Below are positions 28,868-38,546 of a stretch of DNA of 64,000 nt, in pieces (positions within the stretch are counted from its first letter, which is position 1; each line of letters begins with the position of its first letter). The notes under the pieces are model-generated. The model was not told where the DNA came from and did no database searches. It saw only the letters and a program-made list of their open reading frames with translations. The stretch spans positions 2,480,001-2,544,000 of the forward strand of contig NZ_AP014569.1 of the NCBI RefSeq assembly GCF_000828915.1, given 5' to 3'. The DNA is from Serpentinimonas maccroryi (lineage in GTDB: Bacteria > Pseudomonadota > Gammaproteobacteria > Burkholderiales > Burkholderiaceae_C). The position numbers and the translations under genes were made by a program.

Positions 28868-29782
28868 TCAGTGCCTTCCCATCAGCGCAGGCGTGCTCTG
28901 CGCCAACCAGGCTTCGAAAGCTTGTGGCTTGCGCCCTGTGATGCGTTCGAAATCGCCCGTGACTTCTGCCACGCAGCCGGCGGCGGTGTTGGTGTCGAAC
29001 GACGCAAACACGCGCGCCAGCGGCTCGGGCAGCCCAGCCGCGACCATGCCCTGCACCAGATCCTCCAGCGCCACGGGCACCACGTCGATCGGCTGGCCCA
29101 CAGCCTTGGCAATCAATGCAGCCATTTCAACCGTGGAGTAGGCCCTTGTTCCGCTCAGGGTCCAGGTGTTTTTGCCGCTCCCTTTGCCGGCCAGAACGGT
29201 GGCAGCCGCCAAGGCCAGGTCGTCGCGCGCAATGTGCGCCACCCGCCCTTGACCCGCAGCCGAGTACCATTTACCCGTCGGCAGCACCTGGGGCAGCGTC
29301 ATAAACAGGTTTTCAAAATACCAGTGGTGGCGCAACACGGTCCAGTTCGGCAAGGCGCTGGCGGCTAGGGCATCCTCGCTGCCGGCGTGGTCTGGCGCGA
29401 TCAGCAGTGGGGAGCGATGTGGCACCGGCATGGAGGTGTAGGCCACGTGGTCAAGGCCCGCCAGTTCGGCCGCTCGGATGGCGTTGCGGTGTTGCGCCAA
29501 ACGTCGACCGGCAACGTCAAGCGCATCGGTGCTGATGAGCAGCATGCGGCTGGCCCCCCGGAAACAAGGGGCCAGCGCTTGCGCGTCATCAAAGTCTGCG
29601 GCACGCACGTCCACGCCCTGCGCGGCCAACGCAGCCAGCTTGGCTGGCGCGCGCGTCGTGGCGATCAAACGCTGTGCCGGCACACCCAAAGTGTTCAGCA
29701 GGTGGTGCACGACACGCAGCCCCAGTTGGCCCGAGGCGCCCGTCACGAGCAGTCTGGTGTTGTTGTGGTCATTGGTATTCAT
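28868..29782 (-). CDS. NmrA-like NAD(P)H-binding quinone reductase, QorB/YtfG type
   Basis: 304 residues of the atypical short-chain dehydrogenase fold. The N-terminal Rossmann motif is LLVTGASGQLGLRV, and the sequence continues with the QorB-like pattern (VAYTSMPVPHRSPL, HHWYFENLF). It lacks the Tyr-x-x-x-Lys catalytic pair, as in NmrA-type enzymes. It probably reduces quinones with NADPH. It is divergent from an HxlR regulator, the same pairing as ytfG-ytfH in enterobacteria, and is probably under its control and induced by electrophiles. Confidence 0.85.
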   Translation of the reverse strand: MNTNDHNNTRLLVTGASGQLGLRVVHHLLNTLGVPAQRLIATTRAPAKLAALAAQGVDVRAADFDDAQALAPCFRGASRMLLISTDALDVAGRRLAQHRNAIRAAELAGLDHVAYTSMPVPHRSPLLIAPDHAGSEDALAASALPNWTVLRHHWYFENLFMTLPQVLPTGKWYSAAGQGRVAHIARDDLALAAATVLAGKGSGKNTWTLSGTRAYSTVEMAALIAKAVGQPIDVVPVALEDLVQGMVAAGLPEPLARVFASFDTNTAAGCVAEVTGDFERITGRKPQAFEAWLAQSTPALMGRH

Positions 29783-29895
29783 AAGGAACTCACTTTCAAA
29801 AAGGAAACAAGTCCTTTATGATGCCGGCATTCTGGGTACCCCGCAAGAGATGTTGTAAAAGTGACCGGGTTACCGCCAAGTCACCAAGGAACTTC

Positions 29896-30282
29896 ATGAA
29901 CCTGCACAAGTCCCGTGCACCCTATGCCGATCAATGCCCCGTGCGCGATGTGCTGGACCGTCTGGGCGATCGATGGAGCATGCTGGTGCTGATGGTTTTG
30001 GATGAGCGTGGAACGCAGCGGTTCTCGGTCCTGAAAGCGCGCATCGACGACATATCGCAGCGCATGCTGGCACAGACATTGCGCCGGCTGGAGCAAGATG
30101 GGCTGGTCTCGCGCACGCTGTACCCGACCGTTCCACCCAAGGTCGAATACGCCCTGACACCGCTGGGTGCGTCGTTCATCAAACCCCTGCGCAGCCTAGA
30201 GCAATGGGCGCAAGCGCACCACGAGCAAGTGCGCCAAGCCCGAGCCCGCTACGTCGCACCACAGCGCGCACAAGCCCTTTGA
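29896..30282 (+). CDS. HxlR-family transcriptional regulator (YtfH/QorR-like)
   Basis: 128 residues. The winged-helix domain of the family is clear: [40 protein letters not shown], then [17 protein letters not shown] chose the ATG at 29896 because AAGGA precedes it and the cysteine, often a redox sensor in this family, then falls about residue 14. The about 113 bases between the two divergent starts should contain its operator. Confidence 0.9.
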   Translation: MNLHKSRAPYADQCPVRDVLDRLGDRWSMLVLMVLDERGTQRFSVLKARIDDISQRMLAQTLRRLEQDGLVSRTLYPTVPPKVEYALTPLGASFIKPLRSLEQWAQAHHEQVRQARARYVAPQRAQAL

Positions 30283-30306
30283 ACCGTGAGAGTCGGTTCT
30301 GGACTC

Positions 30307-30467
30307 AGAGGCTGAGAGGCAATTGGGCGTGTCCGAAAGGGCGCTCCAAAGCGCCGACGGCAAGGCGCAAAGCACAGCCGTAGCCCGTGCTACGGCGAGC
30401 ATTTGCAACGCCGCAGGCGGTGTTTTGGGGCGTCAAGGCGGGCATGACCGATTGCCTCTCAGCCTCT
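30307..30467. repeat. MITE-like element with 17-base terminal inverted repeats
   Basis: A 161-base noncoding segment bounded by perfect 17-base inverted repeats (AGAGGCTGAGAGGCAAT inward). Its right end touches the stop codon of hprK. The inner part contains a second inverted motif (GCCGTAGC and GCTACGGC). A 37-base part (30421-30457) recurs at 44483-44519 with 34 matches. No coding sequence is evident. Confidence 0.65.
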
Positions 30468-31417
30468 CACCCCCCGCGCAGCATCGCCGCGCGCTGGCGC
30501 TGGGCGAACTCCTGGTAGGTATCGATGCCGCGCAGCTGCAAAATGGTGTTGCGCACGGCGGCTTCGACCAGCACCGCCATGTTGCGCCCGGCCACCACCT
30601 GAATCACCACCTTGCGCACCGCCACCCCGAGCACGTCGTGGTACAGCGGCTCGTGCGGCAGGCGCTCAAAGTCGCGCTCCAGCGTCTCTTTGCGCACCAG
30701 ATAGACGATCAGGCGCAGCCGCATTTTGCGCCGCACGGCGGTTTCGCCAAAAATGGCCTTGATGTCGAGCAGCCCGATGCCGCGCACTTCCAGCAGGTTT
30801 TGCAACAGCTCGGGGCAGCGGCCTTCGAGCACGGTTTGGTTGATGCGGTCGATATCGACGGCGTCGTCGGCCACCAAGCCGTGCCCGCGCGAGACCAGCT
30901 CGAGCCCGAGTTCGCTCTTGCCCAGGCCCGATTCGCCAGTGATCAGCACACCGAGGCCAAAAATATCCAGGAACACGCCGTGCAAGGTGGCGCTGTCGGC
31001 AAACAGGCGCGACAGGTGCGCGCGCAGCACGTCGATGACAAAGGCGGCTGAAGATGCGGTGATAAAGAGTGGAATCTGGGCGCGCTCGCACATGGCCACC
31101 AGTTCGGCCGGTGGGGGCACCTCGTCGGCCAGCACCAAGGCCGGGGGCTCGAGTTCCACAATGCGCGCCACGCGGCGCCGGCAATCGTCGGCGCTGGCGT
31201 TGAGCAGGTAGTCCACCTCGCGCCGCCCCAGAATCTGCACCCGGTAGGGGTGGATGTAGTTGAGGTAGCCGACCAAGTCGGCCCCAGAGCGCGCTGCGCT
31301 CACCGCCTGCTCGAGAAAACGGCGCTCGGAGGCGCTCTGCCCAGCCACCCACTGCCACTTGAGGGTCTCGCGGTGCTCCTCGAACAAGGCGTCGGCGTTG
31401 ATCGCAACCGGCTTCAT
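30467..31417 (-). CDS. hprK: HPr kinase/phosphorylase
   Basis: 316 residues. It phosphorylates and dephosphorylates Ser-46 of HPr. The C-terminal kinase domain has Walker [15 protein letters not shown] and the family signature [11 protein letters not shown]; the N-terminal half is the DRTGG-like domain. In Proteobacteria it belongs to the nitrogen-related PTS and often influences carbon storage or envelope functions. It lies downstream of ptsN with a 39-base gap. Confidence 0.95.
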   Translation of the reverse strand: MKPVAINADALFEEHRETLKWQWVAGQSASERRFLEQAVSAARSGADLVGYLNYIHPYRVQILGRREVDYLLNASADDCRRRVARIVELEPPALVLADEVPPPAELVAMCERAQIPLFITASSAAFVIDVLRAHLSRLFADSATLHGVFLDIFGLGVLITGESGLGKSELGLELVSRGHGLVADDAVDIDRINQTVLEGRCPELLQNLLEVRGIGLLDIKAIFGETAVRRKMRLRLIVYLVRKETLERDFERLPHEPLYHDVLGVAVRKVVIQVVAGRNMAVLVEAAVRNTILQLRGIDTYQEFAQRQRAAMLRGG

Positions 31418-31456
31418 CTGCAGTGCGCGGCCATGACTGGTTTGCGCCTGCGCCGC

Positions 31457-31927
31457 TTAGGCCAGTGCGTGCGCCGAGTGCCAGTTGTGGATCAGGGCGT
31501 GCAGATCGGACGCGGCGGTGCTGCGCTTCATCTGCTCGCGCAGCGCCGCATCGCTGAGCAGTTCGGCGATATCGGACAAAATTTCCAGGTGTTTTTGCGT
31601 CGCCGCTTCGGGCACCAGCAAAAAAAACATCAGCCGCACCGGTTGCTCGTCGGGGGCGTCGAAGCCGATCGGCTCGGCGAGCTGGAACACCGCCGCCAAG
31701 GGTTGCTTGAGGCCCTTGATGCGCCCGTGCGGGATTGCCACCCCATGCCCGAGCCCGGTCGAGCCCAGCCGCTCGCGCGCAAACAGGCTGTCGGTGATGA
31801 GGGCGCGGTTGAGCCCGTGCAGGGATTCAAACAGCAGCCCAGCTTCTTCGAAGGCGCGCTTTTTGCTGGTGGCATCGAGCGCGACCAGCACCTGATCGGC
31901 AGGCAAAATGGCAGAAAGACGGTTCAT
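31457..31927 (-). CDS. ptsN: PTS EIIA-Ntr phosphocarrier
   Basis: 156 residues. The phosphorylated histidine is in GVAIPHGRI near residue 66, and the following LAAVFQLAEPIGFDAPD and HLEILSDIAEL segments are typical. It regulates potassium transport, stress and nitrogen metabolism through its phosphorylation state. Order hpf-ptsN-hprK is standard in Betaproteobacteria. Confidence 0.95.
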   Translation of the reverse strand: MNRLSAILPADQVLVALDATSKKRAFEEAGLLFESLHGLNRALITDSLFARERLGSTGLGHGVAIPHGRIKGLKQPLAAVFQLAEPIGFDAPDEQPVRLMFFLLVPEAATQKHLEILSDIAELLSDAALREQMKRSTAASDLHALIHNWHSAHALA

Positions 31928-32059
31928 AAAGACCTCGCAAGGCGCGAATTATGCGCTTTTGCGACGCGTTGGCAAGTGCAGAAAACAAACAAGCCGCTTG
32001 ACAAAATGGGCGGCTTGTTGCAGCGCAGCACAAAAGCTGCGGGGGCTCAGGGGGCGGTG

Positions 32060-32392
32060 TCAGTGCGTTTCGCGTTTGGCCGTTTCGTGGTGGTGGTCTT
32101 GCATCTTGGTTTTGTGGCGCAGCACCTGCCGGTCGAGCTTGTCGGCCAGCTCATCGACGGCGGCGTAAAGGTCGGCATGGCTGCTTTCGGCGAAGATGTC
32201 TTTGCCCTTGATGTGGATGTTGCACTCTGCTTTCTGGCGCAGGGCCTTTTCGGTCTGGTTGTCCACCGTCAGCAGCACGCGCACATCGACGACTTGGTCA
32301 AAATGCCGAGCAATCCGGTCGAGTTTGGCCGTGACATACGTGCGCAGCGCCGGGGTGACTTCGAGATGATGACCGTTGATCGACAAGTTCAT
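32060..32392 (-). CDS. hpf: Ribosome hibernation promoting factor, short form
   Basis: 110 residues of the HPF/RaiA family: [20 protein letters not shown] at the start and [18 protein letters not shown] in the second helix. The short length means that it lacks the C-terminal dimerisation domain of long HPF. It binds the ribosome in stationary phase. A strong AGGAGG site precedes the start. The rpoN gene that commonly lies just upstream is not present here. Confidence 0.93.
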   Translation of the reverse strand: MNLSINGHHLEVTPALRTYVTAKLDRIARHFDQVVDVRVLLTVDNQTEKALRQKAECNIHIKGKDIFAESSHADLYAAVDELADKLDRQVLRHKTKMQDHHHETAKRETH

Positions 32393-32421
32393 GGAGAGCC
32401 TCCTAAAGCTCGGGTTGTAAA

Positions 32422-32444
32422 GGCCGACCCCAACTGGGTCGGCC
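32422..32444 (-). terminator. Strong hairpin upstream of hpf
   Basis: A perfect 9-base-pair stem (GGCCGACCC and GGGTCGGCC) with loop CAACT; on the minus strand it is followed by TTT. It lies 30 bases before the hpf ATG, so it is either part of the hpf leader or a terminator left from a former upstream gene. Confidence 0.45.
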
Positions 32445-32813
32445 GGCGAAAACTGGCTGCCGCCTTGTGGGCACTATGCCATGTTCGGTGGCTGGGGGCA
32501 AGTGTGCCACGAATGCGGGTGCCATGGCCTTTGAGCTGGCTCAAGGTGCAGCTGCGGCGGCCACATGGGCCTCACACTTTGCGGGCATAATGTGTGGCTG
32601 AATCAACCACTGAAAGCCCCGAATGGACAGCGCCCCTAGTCGCGCGCTTTCGGCTTCCTGCGCTTCTGGCTGACGTCGAGCTCCATTGGGGGGTGTGGCG
32701 CAAAGGCTAGGGCGGGGGAGGCCGAAAGCGCATCGCTCCCCTCCCACCTTGCCGCAATGGGCAGCGCCCGCTGCTGCCCAAACCACCACCTGTAGCCCCA
32801 AGGAGCTTGCCCC
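32445..32813. other. Intergenic region between hpf and corA
   Basis: About 370 bases with the promoters for hpf and corA. A CATAAT element near 32588 could be a -10 box for corA. The 5' leader of corA would then be long (about 220 bases) and could hold a magnesium-responsive structure, but I do not recognise a known riboswitch. Confidence 0.35.
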
Positions 32814-33800
32814 ATGCTCAACGTGTTCACCTTGGCCAACGGCCGCCTGTTTCAAGAAGAAATCGAATCGCTCGAAGACCTGGCCCGCTTCACGCCGGTG
32901 TGGGTCGATATGGAAGCGCCCACGCCCGAAGAGCGGCGCTGGGTGCGCCAGCATTTTGGCCTGTCCATCCCCGAAGACGCGATGGACGAGGACATCGAAG
33001 AGTCGGCCCGCTTTTTCCAAGAAGACAACGGCGAGCTGCACGTGCGCAGCGACTTTCTGATCGCCGATGACGCCGACCCGCGCGCGGTGCGCGTGGCTTT
33101 CATCCTGAACGAACACAACGACGCCCTGAAAAGCCGCGGCGTGCTGTTTTCGATCCACGACGAAGACGTGCCGGTGTTCAGGCTGCTGCGCTTGCGCGCG
33201 CGCCGCATGCCGGGCCTGATCGAAGACGCCAAAGACGTGCTGCTGAGCCTATTTGACACCGACGCCGAATACTGCGCCGACACGGTCGAAGACATCTACG
33301 ACGACCTCGAAAAGGTCAGCCGCCAGGTGCTGGCCGGCGACGTGACCGACCACAAGGCGAGCGAGGTGCTGGCGGCGATCGCGCGCCACGAAGACATGTC
33401 GGGCCGCATCCGGCGCAACATGATGGACACCCGGCGAGCGGTCAGTTTCATGATCCGCACCCGGCTGCTAAGCGCGGCGCAGCACGAGGACGCGCGCCAG
33501 ATTCTGCGCGACCTCGACTCGCTCGACAGCCACACCGCGTTCATGTTCGAGAAAATCAACTTCTTGCTGGACGCCACCATCGGTTTCATCAACATCAACC
33601 AGAACAAGATCATCAAGATCTTCTCGGTGGCCGCGGTCTCGCTGCTGCCGCCCACGCTGGTGGCGAGCAGCTACGGTATGAACTTCGAGCACATGCCCGA
33701 ACTGCAATGGGAGCTCGGCTACCCGATGGCCATCGGCATGATGGTGTTGGCGGCGGTGATCCCGATGCTGTACTTTCGCAAGCGCGGCTGGCTGCGCTAG
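32814..33800 (+). CDS. corA: CorA magnesium/cobalt transporter
   Basis: 328 residues. A long cytoplasmic N-terminal funnel domain is followed by two C-terminal membrane helices, with the pore signature YGMNFEHMPE near residue 290 between them. The start has CAAGGAG just upstream. It is monocistronic. An 8-base-pair hairpin without a U-tract (33790-33797 with 33813-33820) overlaps its stop codon and might act as a terminator. Confidence 0.96.
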   Translation: MLNVFTLANGRLFQEEIESLEDLARFTPVWVDMEAPTPEERRWVRQHFGLSIPEDAMDEDIEESARFFQEDNGELHVRSDFLIADDADPRAVRVAFILNEHNDALKSRGVLFSIHDEDVPVFRLLRLRARRMPGLIEDAKDVLLSLFDTDAEYCADTVEDIYDDLEKVSRQVLAGDVTDHKASEVLAAIARHEDMSGRIRRNMMDTRRAVSFMIRTRLLSAAQHEDARQILRDLDSLDSHTAFMFEKINFLLDATIGFININQNKIIKIFSVAAVSLLPPTLVASSYGMNFEHMPELQWELGYPMAIGMMVLAAVIPMLYFRKRGWLR

Positions 33801-33844
33801 GGCCGCTAAGCCGCGCAGCCGATTAGAGGCTGGCTCAGCCCCCG

Positions 33845-34600
33845 TTAGAGCAAGTTGAGCGCCTTGCGCACGATGCGCGCGCTGTAGTGGCGCGCCACTT
33901 CGTGCAAAAAAAGCCGGAAGTCGACGTGCGCCTGGCTGTCGGCGCGGTCCGAGATCGTGCGCACCACCGCAAAGGGCAGGCCGCAATCGTGGCACACCTG
34001 CGCCACGGCGGCGCTCTCCATGTCCACTGCCAGGGCCTCGGGCAAGGCCGCGCGCAGGGCGGCGCTGTCGGCCTCGCAGGACACGAAGCGGTCGCCGGTG
34101 GCGATCTCGCCTTGGTGCACGCTGGGCGAGTGCAGGCCCATGGCACGCAACACCTCGGGGTTGAGCAGCTTGGGCAACCAGGTGACGGCGTCTTTGGCGG
34201 CCGCGTGCAGGACTTGGGTCAGGGCCAGATCGGGCTGGAAGCGGCTGCGGCCGTAGCCCGGCACCTCGTGGCGCGCAAACAGCGGTGTGGCGTCGAGGTC
34301 GTGCTGCACCAAGGCGCTGCCGACCACGATGTCGCCCACTTCCACACCCGACATCAGCCCGCCAGCGACGCCGGTGAAAATCACCTGCTGCGGAGCAAAG
34401 CGCTCGATCAGCAGCGCGGTGGTGGTCGCGGCCGCCACCTTGCCTATGCCGCTGAGCACCGCCACCACCTCGTGGCCTTGCAAGTGCCCCTGCCAGTACG
34501 TGCGCCCGCCCAAGGCCACCTGCTGTTCGTCGGGCATGAGCTGCAGGATTTCGGCCAGTTCTTCGTGGACGGCGCTGATGAGGGCGATGCGTTGACCCAT
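33845..34600 (-). CDS. mtnN: 5'-methylthioadenosine/S-adenosylhomocysteine nucleosidase
   Basis: 251 residues. It cleaves adenine from methylthioadenosine and S-adenosylhomocysteine. Visible are the base-pocket glutamate region AVHEELAEI, GVAGGL, and the catalytic aspartate in RTISDRAD. I chose the ATG at 34600, five bases after GGAG, rather than the GTG two codons upstream. A C-terminal stretch of the usual length closes the protein. It follows fadD by 12 bases and may be cotranscribed. Confidence 0.93.
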   Translation of the reverse strand: MGQRIALISAVHEELAEILQLMPDEQQVALGGRTYWQGHLQGHEVVAVLSGIGKVAAATTTALLIERFAPQQVIFTGVAGGLMSGVEVGDIVVGSALVQHDLDATPLFARHEVPGYGRSRFQPDLALTQVLHAAAKDAVTWLPKLLNPEVLRAMGLHSPSVHQGEIATGDRFVSCEADSAALRAALPEALAVDMESAAVAQVCHDCGLPFAVVRTISDRADSQAHVDFRLFLHEVARHYSARIVRKALNLL

Positions 34601-34612
34601 GAACACTCCGGA

Positions 34613-36307
34613 TTAGCTTGGCTGGCGCAATTGACGGCGCAAAATTTTGCCGACCGGGGTTTTGGGCAGTTCGCTGCGGAACTCGATCAGCTTGGGGATT
34701 TTGTAGCCGGTCAGGCGCTCGCGGCAGTAGTCGCGCACCGCCTGCTCACTCAAGGCCGGGTCTTTTTTGACCACGATCAGCTTGACCGCCTCGCCCGAGT
34801 GCTCGTCGGGGATACCCACCGCCGCGCATTCGAGCACCCCGCCCATGCCCATGACCACGTCTTCGACCTCGTTGGGATAGACGTTGAAGCCGCTGACCAG
34901 GATCATGTCCTTCTTGCGGTCCACGATGCGAAAGTAGCCGCGCTCGTCCATCACGCCGATGTCGCCGCTGCGAAACCAGCCGTCGGCGCTCATCACCTTG
35001 GCGGTTTCGTCGGGGCGCTGCCAATAGCCGGCCATGACCTGAGGGCCCTGGATGGCGATCTCGCCCGGCTGACCCAGTGGCACCTCGTGGCCTTCGTCGT
35101 CGATGCACTTCATGCGCGTGCCCGGCAGCGGCACGCCGATGCTGCCGCTGAAGGCCGTGACCGTAACCGGATTGCAGCTGGCCGAAGGGCTGGTCTCGGA
35201 CAGGCCGTAGCCCTCGCAGATCGGGCAGCCGGTGCGCTCGAGCCAGAGCTTGGCCACGGCCGCCTGCACCGCCATGCCGCCGCCGATCGAGACCTTAAGG
35301 TGGCTCCAGTTCACGCTGCCAAAATCGGGGTGGTGCAGCATGCCGTTGAACAGCGTGTTGACGGCCGGAAAGCTGTGAAAGGTCTGGCCCCTGAGGGCTT
35401 TGAACACCGCCGGCAAGTCGCGCGGGTTGGGAATGAGGATGTTTTTGCCGCCGCTGCGCAGGCTCAGCATCATGTTCACCGTGAAGGCGAAGATGTGATA
35501 GAGCGGCAGCGCGCACACGGCGGTGGGCTGCTCACCGGCCGGAATGCGGTGCATCACCGGCGCGTCCCAGGCCTCGGATTGCAGCACGTTGGCCAGCACG
35601 TTGCGGTGCAGCAGCACGGCGCCCTTGCTCACCCCGGTGGTGCCGCCGGTGTATTGCAGCACCGCCATGTCGTCCGGGCCGATGTCCACTGGCTTAAAAC
35701 TTAACCCGTGGCCCTGGTGCACGGCATCGGCAAAGCGCACCGCGCTGGGCAGCTCAAAGGGCGGCACCAGTTTTTTGACGTGGCGCACCACGTAATTGAC
35801 GAGCCAGCGCTTGGGCCAAGGCAGCAGCTCGCCCATCGAGGCCAGTACGATGTGCTTGACCGGCGTTTTGCCTAGGCAGGCGGCTAGGGTGGCGGCAAAG
35901 TTTTCGATGATCACGATCGCCTTGGCGCCAGAGTCGTTCAACTGGTGTTCGAGCTCGCGTGCGGTGTAGAGCGGGTTGACGTTGACCACCACCAGCCCGG
36001 CGCGCAGGATCGCCGCCACCGCCACCGGGTACTGCAACACATTGGGCATCATCACCGCGACCCGGTCGCCTTTGACCAAGCCCTTGCTCTGCCAATAAGC
36101 CGCCAGCGCACGCGCCTGCGCGTCCACCTCGGCGTAAGCCATGTCGTGGCCCATGTAGTGGTAGGCGCTGCGCGCGGCGTACTTGGCCAAGCTCTCGTCG
36201 AGCAATTGCACCAGCGAGCGGTACGGCGAGAGGTCGATGTCGGCGGGCACGCCGTCTGGGTAGGCGCTCAGCCAGGGGCGGTCGGCGGCGTTGGGGGGGG
36301 TGGACAA
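34613..36307 (-). CDS. fadD: Long-chain fatty acid-CoA ligase
   Basis: 564 residues of the AMP-forming acyl-CoA synthetase family. Motifs in order: YTGGTTGVSKGAVLLHRN (P-loop, near residue 215), GYGLSETSP, SGDIGVMDERGYF, the hinge VDRKKDMILVSGFNVYP, and the catalytic lysine in PKTPVGKILRR. It activates fatty acids for beta-oxidation or lipid synthesis. Chain-length preference cannot be read. Confidence 0.93.
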   Translation of the reverse strand: MSTPPNAADRPWLSAYPDGVPADIDLSPYRSLVQLLDESLAKYAARSAYHYMGHDMAYAEVDAQARALAAYWQSKGLVKGDRVAVMMPNVLQYPVAVAAILRAGLVVVNVNPLYTARELEHQLNDSGAKAIVIIENFAATLAACLGKTPVKHIVLASMGELLPWPKRWLVNYVVRHVKKLVPPFELPSAVRFADAVHQGHGLSFKPVDIGPDDMAVLQYTGGTTGVSKGAVLLHRNVLANVLQSEAWDAPVMHRIPAGEQPTAVCALPLYHIFAFTVNMMLSLRSGGKNILIPNPRDLPAVFKALRGQTFHSFPAVNTLFNGMLHHPDFGSVNWSHLKVSIGGGMAVQAAVAKLWLERTGCPICEGYGLSETSPSASCNPVTVTAFSGSIGVPLPGTRMKCIDDEGHEVPLGQPGEIAIQGPQVMAGYWQRPDETAKVMSADGWFRSGDIGVMDERGYFRIVDRKKDMILVSGFNVYPNEVEDVVMGMGGVLECAAVGIPDEHSGEAVKLIVVKKDPALSEQAVRDYCRERLTGYKIPKLIEFRSELPKTPVGKILRRQLRQPS

Positions 36308-36483
36308 TGGATGCTCCTGCTTGTAGTGGTGATCGCAGCGTTCAGGCCAAACTGAAGGCCTGCGCTGGGCCCACCATTATGCAGGCATCAAGGCCTGGGG
36401 TTTGCTAGCGCAAGTCGCTGACCTGACTCTGACATTCGGGCGCGGGCGCAGCGGGGTTTGCGTGGGCGCCCTTGCAATCACGG

Positions 36484-37638
36484 CTACGACCCAGACGAGC
36501 CAGCGCATGCAGGTTGCGCGCAGGCTGACGCCTCGAGGCTAAAGCTCTGCTTGAGGTCGTTCATCCATGAGGGTTCGATGTACCCGTCATGCTGCAGGCG
36601 GCCCACCACGATGCCAGGGTGGACGCCGATGGCTTGCGCAAACTCTTCCGCCTTCCTCTTGGTACGAAGCTTCGCAAGGGTTGACGCATGTTGCTCAGGG
36701 ATGAGACAGTTGCCTGCCCAAGTGTTGGCTTCATGTTCCCGCGGGTCGGTGGTGTGTGCTGCGTTGGGGTCATCCAGAAAGATGGATTTTTTGTCTTCTG
36801 GGCTGTTGGCATGCAGCAGTATATGGGCGGCTTCATGGAAAAAGCTGAACCAGAATTTGTCGTTGGTCTTGCCGTAGAGCGACAGCTGGATCAAGGGGCG
36901 CGTGGGGCTGAGCCAGCGCGCCACCCCGCTCACATGGGCGCGGGGTATGGCAGGCACCAGCACCAGCAGCACGCCCGCGTCCTGCAACAGGCTGCGCAGC
37001 TTGGGTTCAAAAACCTGGGGCTGCTCACGGGTCAGAGCTCGGATGGCCACCAGTGCTTTTTCGAAGCGGGCCTTGTCGTACTTGGGTCCGTCCAGCTTTT
37101 CAGCTTGCTGTTCGCCCAATCTCAGCCAAGCCGATATCGCACCCACGTCGCTTTGGTCCTCGCGGCTGCGCCTAAAGGCCACGTGCATGCCAGCGTAAAG
37201 GTTGCGCCATTCATCGGGCGATGCGACGCCAAAAAATCGCAAGCAAGCTTCAACCAGCCTAGGCTTGTTTTTGGCATCTGCACGCATTTTGGGTACTGCA
37301 CCGCAGGCCATCAGCTCTTTGAGCGGCAATTCGTCCAGCCAACCTGCCCAAGTGGCGTGTCGTTTGGCGGCTTCCAGCCGTGCCTTGTGGCGTTGAAAAT
37401 TGGCTTCGCGGGCCAACCAAAAATCGGCCGAGCTGCCCAGCACACGCTCTAGGCGCAGGGCCGCATCGACACTCAGCGGCACCTTGCCGTTGATGAGGTG
37501 GCTGACATGTTTTTCGCTATACCCCAGTCGGAGGGCCAGTTCGGCTTGGGTCCAGCCGCGTTCCTCGACAATGTCGAGGACGGTTTCGCCAGGTGGGGAG
37601 ACCCAGTCTGGCGCGAAAGGAGCACTCAGCTCAGTCAT
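36484..37638 (-). CDS. XRE-family DNA-binding protein fused to an ImmA/IrrE metallopeptidase domain (HigA-like antitoxin)
   Basis: 384 residues. The N-terminal helix-turn-helix (about 20-75: WTQAELALRLGYSEKHVSHLIN) is of the HigA/VapI type. The C-terminal half is an ImmA/IrrE-like zinc peptidase with HEAAHILLH near residue 270 and a downstream EHEANTWAG. Such fusions act as antitoxins or as stress-cleaved repressors. Its start codon overlaps the original stop of the toxin frame (ATGACTGA), the arrangement of a toxin-first operon. The toxin upstream is broken, so the protein is now probably an orphan. Confidence 0.85.
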   Translation of the reverse strand: MTELSAPFAPDWVSPPGETVLDIVEERGWTQAELALRLGYSEKHVSHLINGKVPLSVDAALRLERVLGSSADFWLAREANFQRHKARLEAAKRHATWAGWLDELPLKELMACGAVPKMRADAKNKPRLVEACLRFFGVASPDEWRNLYAGMHVAFRRSREDQSDVGAISAWLRLGEQQAEKLDGPKYDKARFEKALVAIRALTREQPQVFEPKLRSLLQDAGVLLVLVPAIPRAHVSGVARWLSPTRPLIQLSLYGKTNDKFWFSFFHEAAHILLHANSPEDKKSIFLDDPNAAHTTDPREHEANTWAGNCLIPEQHASTLAKLRTKRKAEEFAQAIGVHPGIVVGRLQHDGYIEPSWMNDLKQSFSLEASACAQPACAGSSGS

Positions 37639-37896
37639 GATAATCCCCTACGTAATCAATGCAGACGATGGTTACTTGGGACCAGTCAACCCCGCCATCT
37701 GGCCGGGCCGGCGAAGGGTCGTGGGCAGGAGAGAGCACGAGCCGCCAGCCACCAGATCTGACACCCGACCGGCGGCCTCCAGATCACTCAAGCGGAGGCG
37801 AAGTTTCCCAGCGCACGCGGCGCCCAATTTCTGCTCAGCGACAACGCGCTTCTCGCACAGATCGCGAACCTTCTTGTCTTTGTAACGAATCTGCAA
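37631..37896 (-). pseudogene. HigB/RelE-like toxin gene broken by an internal deletion
   Basis: The N-terminal part is a good HigB-like start (MQIRYKDKKVRDLCEKRVV, then LRLRLSDLEAAGR). After SDLVAGG the frame leaves the family, running to a TAA at 37672. In another frame the typical C-terminus follows directly: RLVLSPAHDPSP, DGGVDWSQVTIV, VGDYHD, ending at a TGA at 37631 inside the antitoxin start. About 20 central residues expected between VAG and GGWRL are missing, which fits a deletion across a short GGCTGG repeat near 37757. The toxin should be inactive. Confidence 0.8.
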
Positions 37897-38057
37897 GAGC
37901 CCTCCATTCTACCGATATTTACCTATCAGGTAAACTTTATTTTTTCTCTAGGTCGTCAAAAGCTTCTTCCTGGGCATTCATCTGTGGCCTAAACGGCCGC
38001 TCCTCGCTCTCCTCGGCGAGGGGCTGGCTATTGTTTACATGCAAAGAAACCTACGGG

Positions 38058-38546
38058 CTAGAACGGAATATCGTCCTCCATGCCGTCAAAGTCGGTCGAG
38101 GCGGCAGCGGGTTTAGCGGCGGCGGGGCGGCTGGGGGCGGGCCGGTTGGCTGCCGGGGCGGCAGCGCGCGGGGCGGCGCCAGCGTCGTCTGAGGTGGGGG
38201 CGCCCATGCCTTCGCGGCCGCCAAGCAGCTGCAGCTCGGAGGCCACGATGTCGACCGTGTTGCGCTCGACGCCGGACTGGTCGGTGTACTTGCCGTATTT
38301 CAGGCGGCCTTCGACGTAGATCGGGCGGCCTTTTTTCACGTACTCGCCGGCGATCTCGGCCAGCCGCTCGTAGAAGGTGATGCGGTGCCACTGGGTGTCT
38401 TCGACCATTTCGCCGCTGGTGCGGTCTTTGCGCCGGCTGGTGGTGGCCAGTGTGACGTTGGCCACTGCTTGGCCCGAAGGCAGGTAGCGGATCTCGGCGT
38501 CGCGGCCGCAGTTGCCGACCAGTATGACTTTGTTGACGGATGCCAT
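38058..38546 (-). CDS. ssb: Single-stranded DNA-binding protein
   Basis: 162 residues. The OB fold starts [21 protein letters not shown] and includes the [21 protein letters not shown] core. An Ala/Pro-rich linker leads to the acidic tail [11 protein letters not shown], which recruits repair and replication partners. I used the ATG at 38546; a longer open frame upstream does not match. It is divergent from hoxA. Confidence 0.96.
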   Translation of the reverse strand: MASVNKVILVGNCGRDAEIRYLPSGQAVANVTLATTSRRKDRTSGEMVEDTQWHRITFYERLAEIAGEYVKKGRPIYVEGRLKYGKYTDQSGVERNTVDIVASELQLLGGREGMGAPTSDDAGAAPRAAAPAANRPAPSRPAAAKPAAASTDFDGMEDDIPF

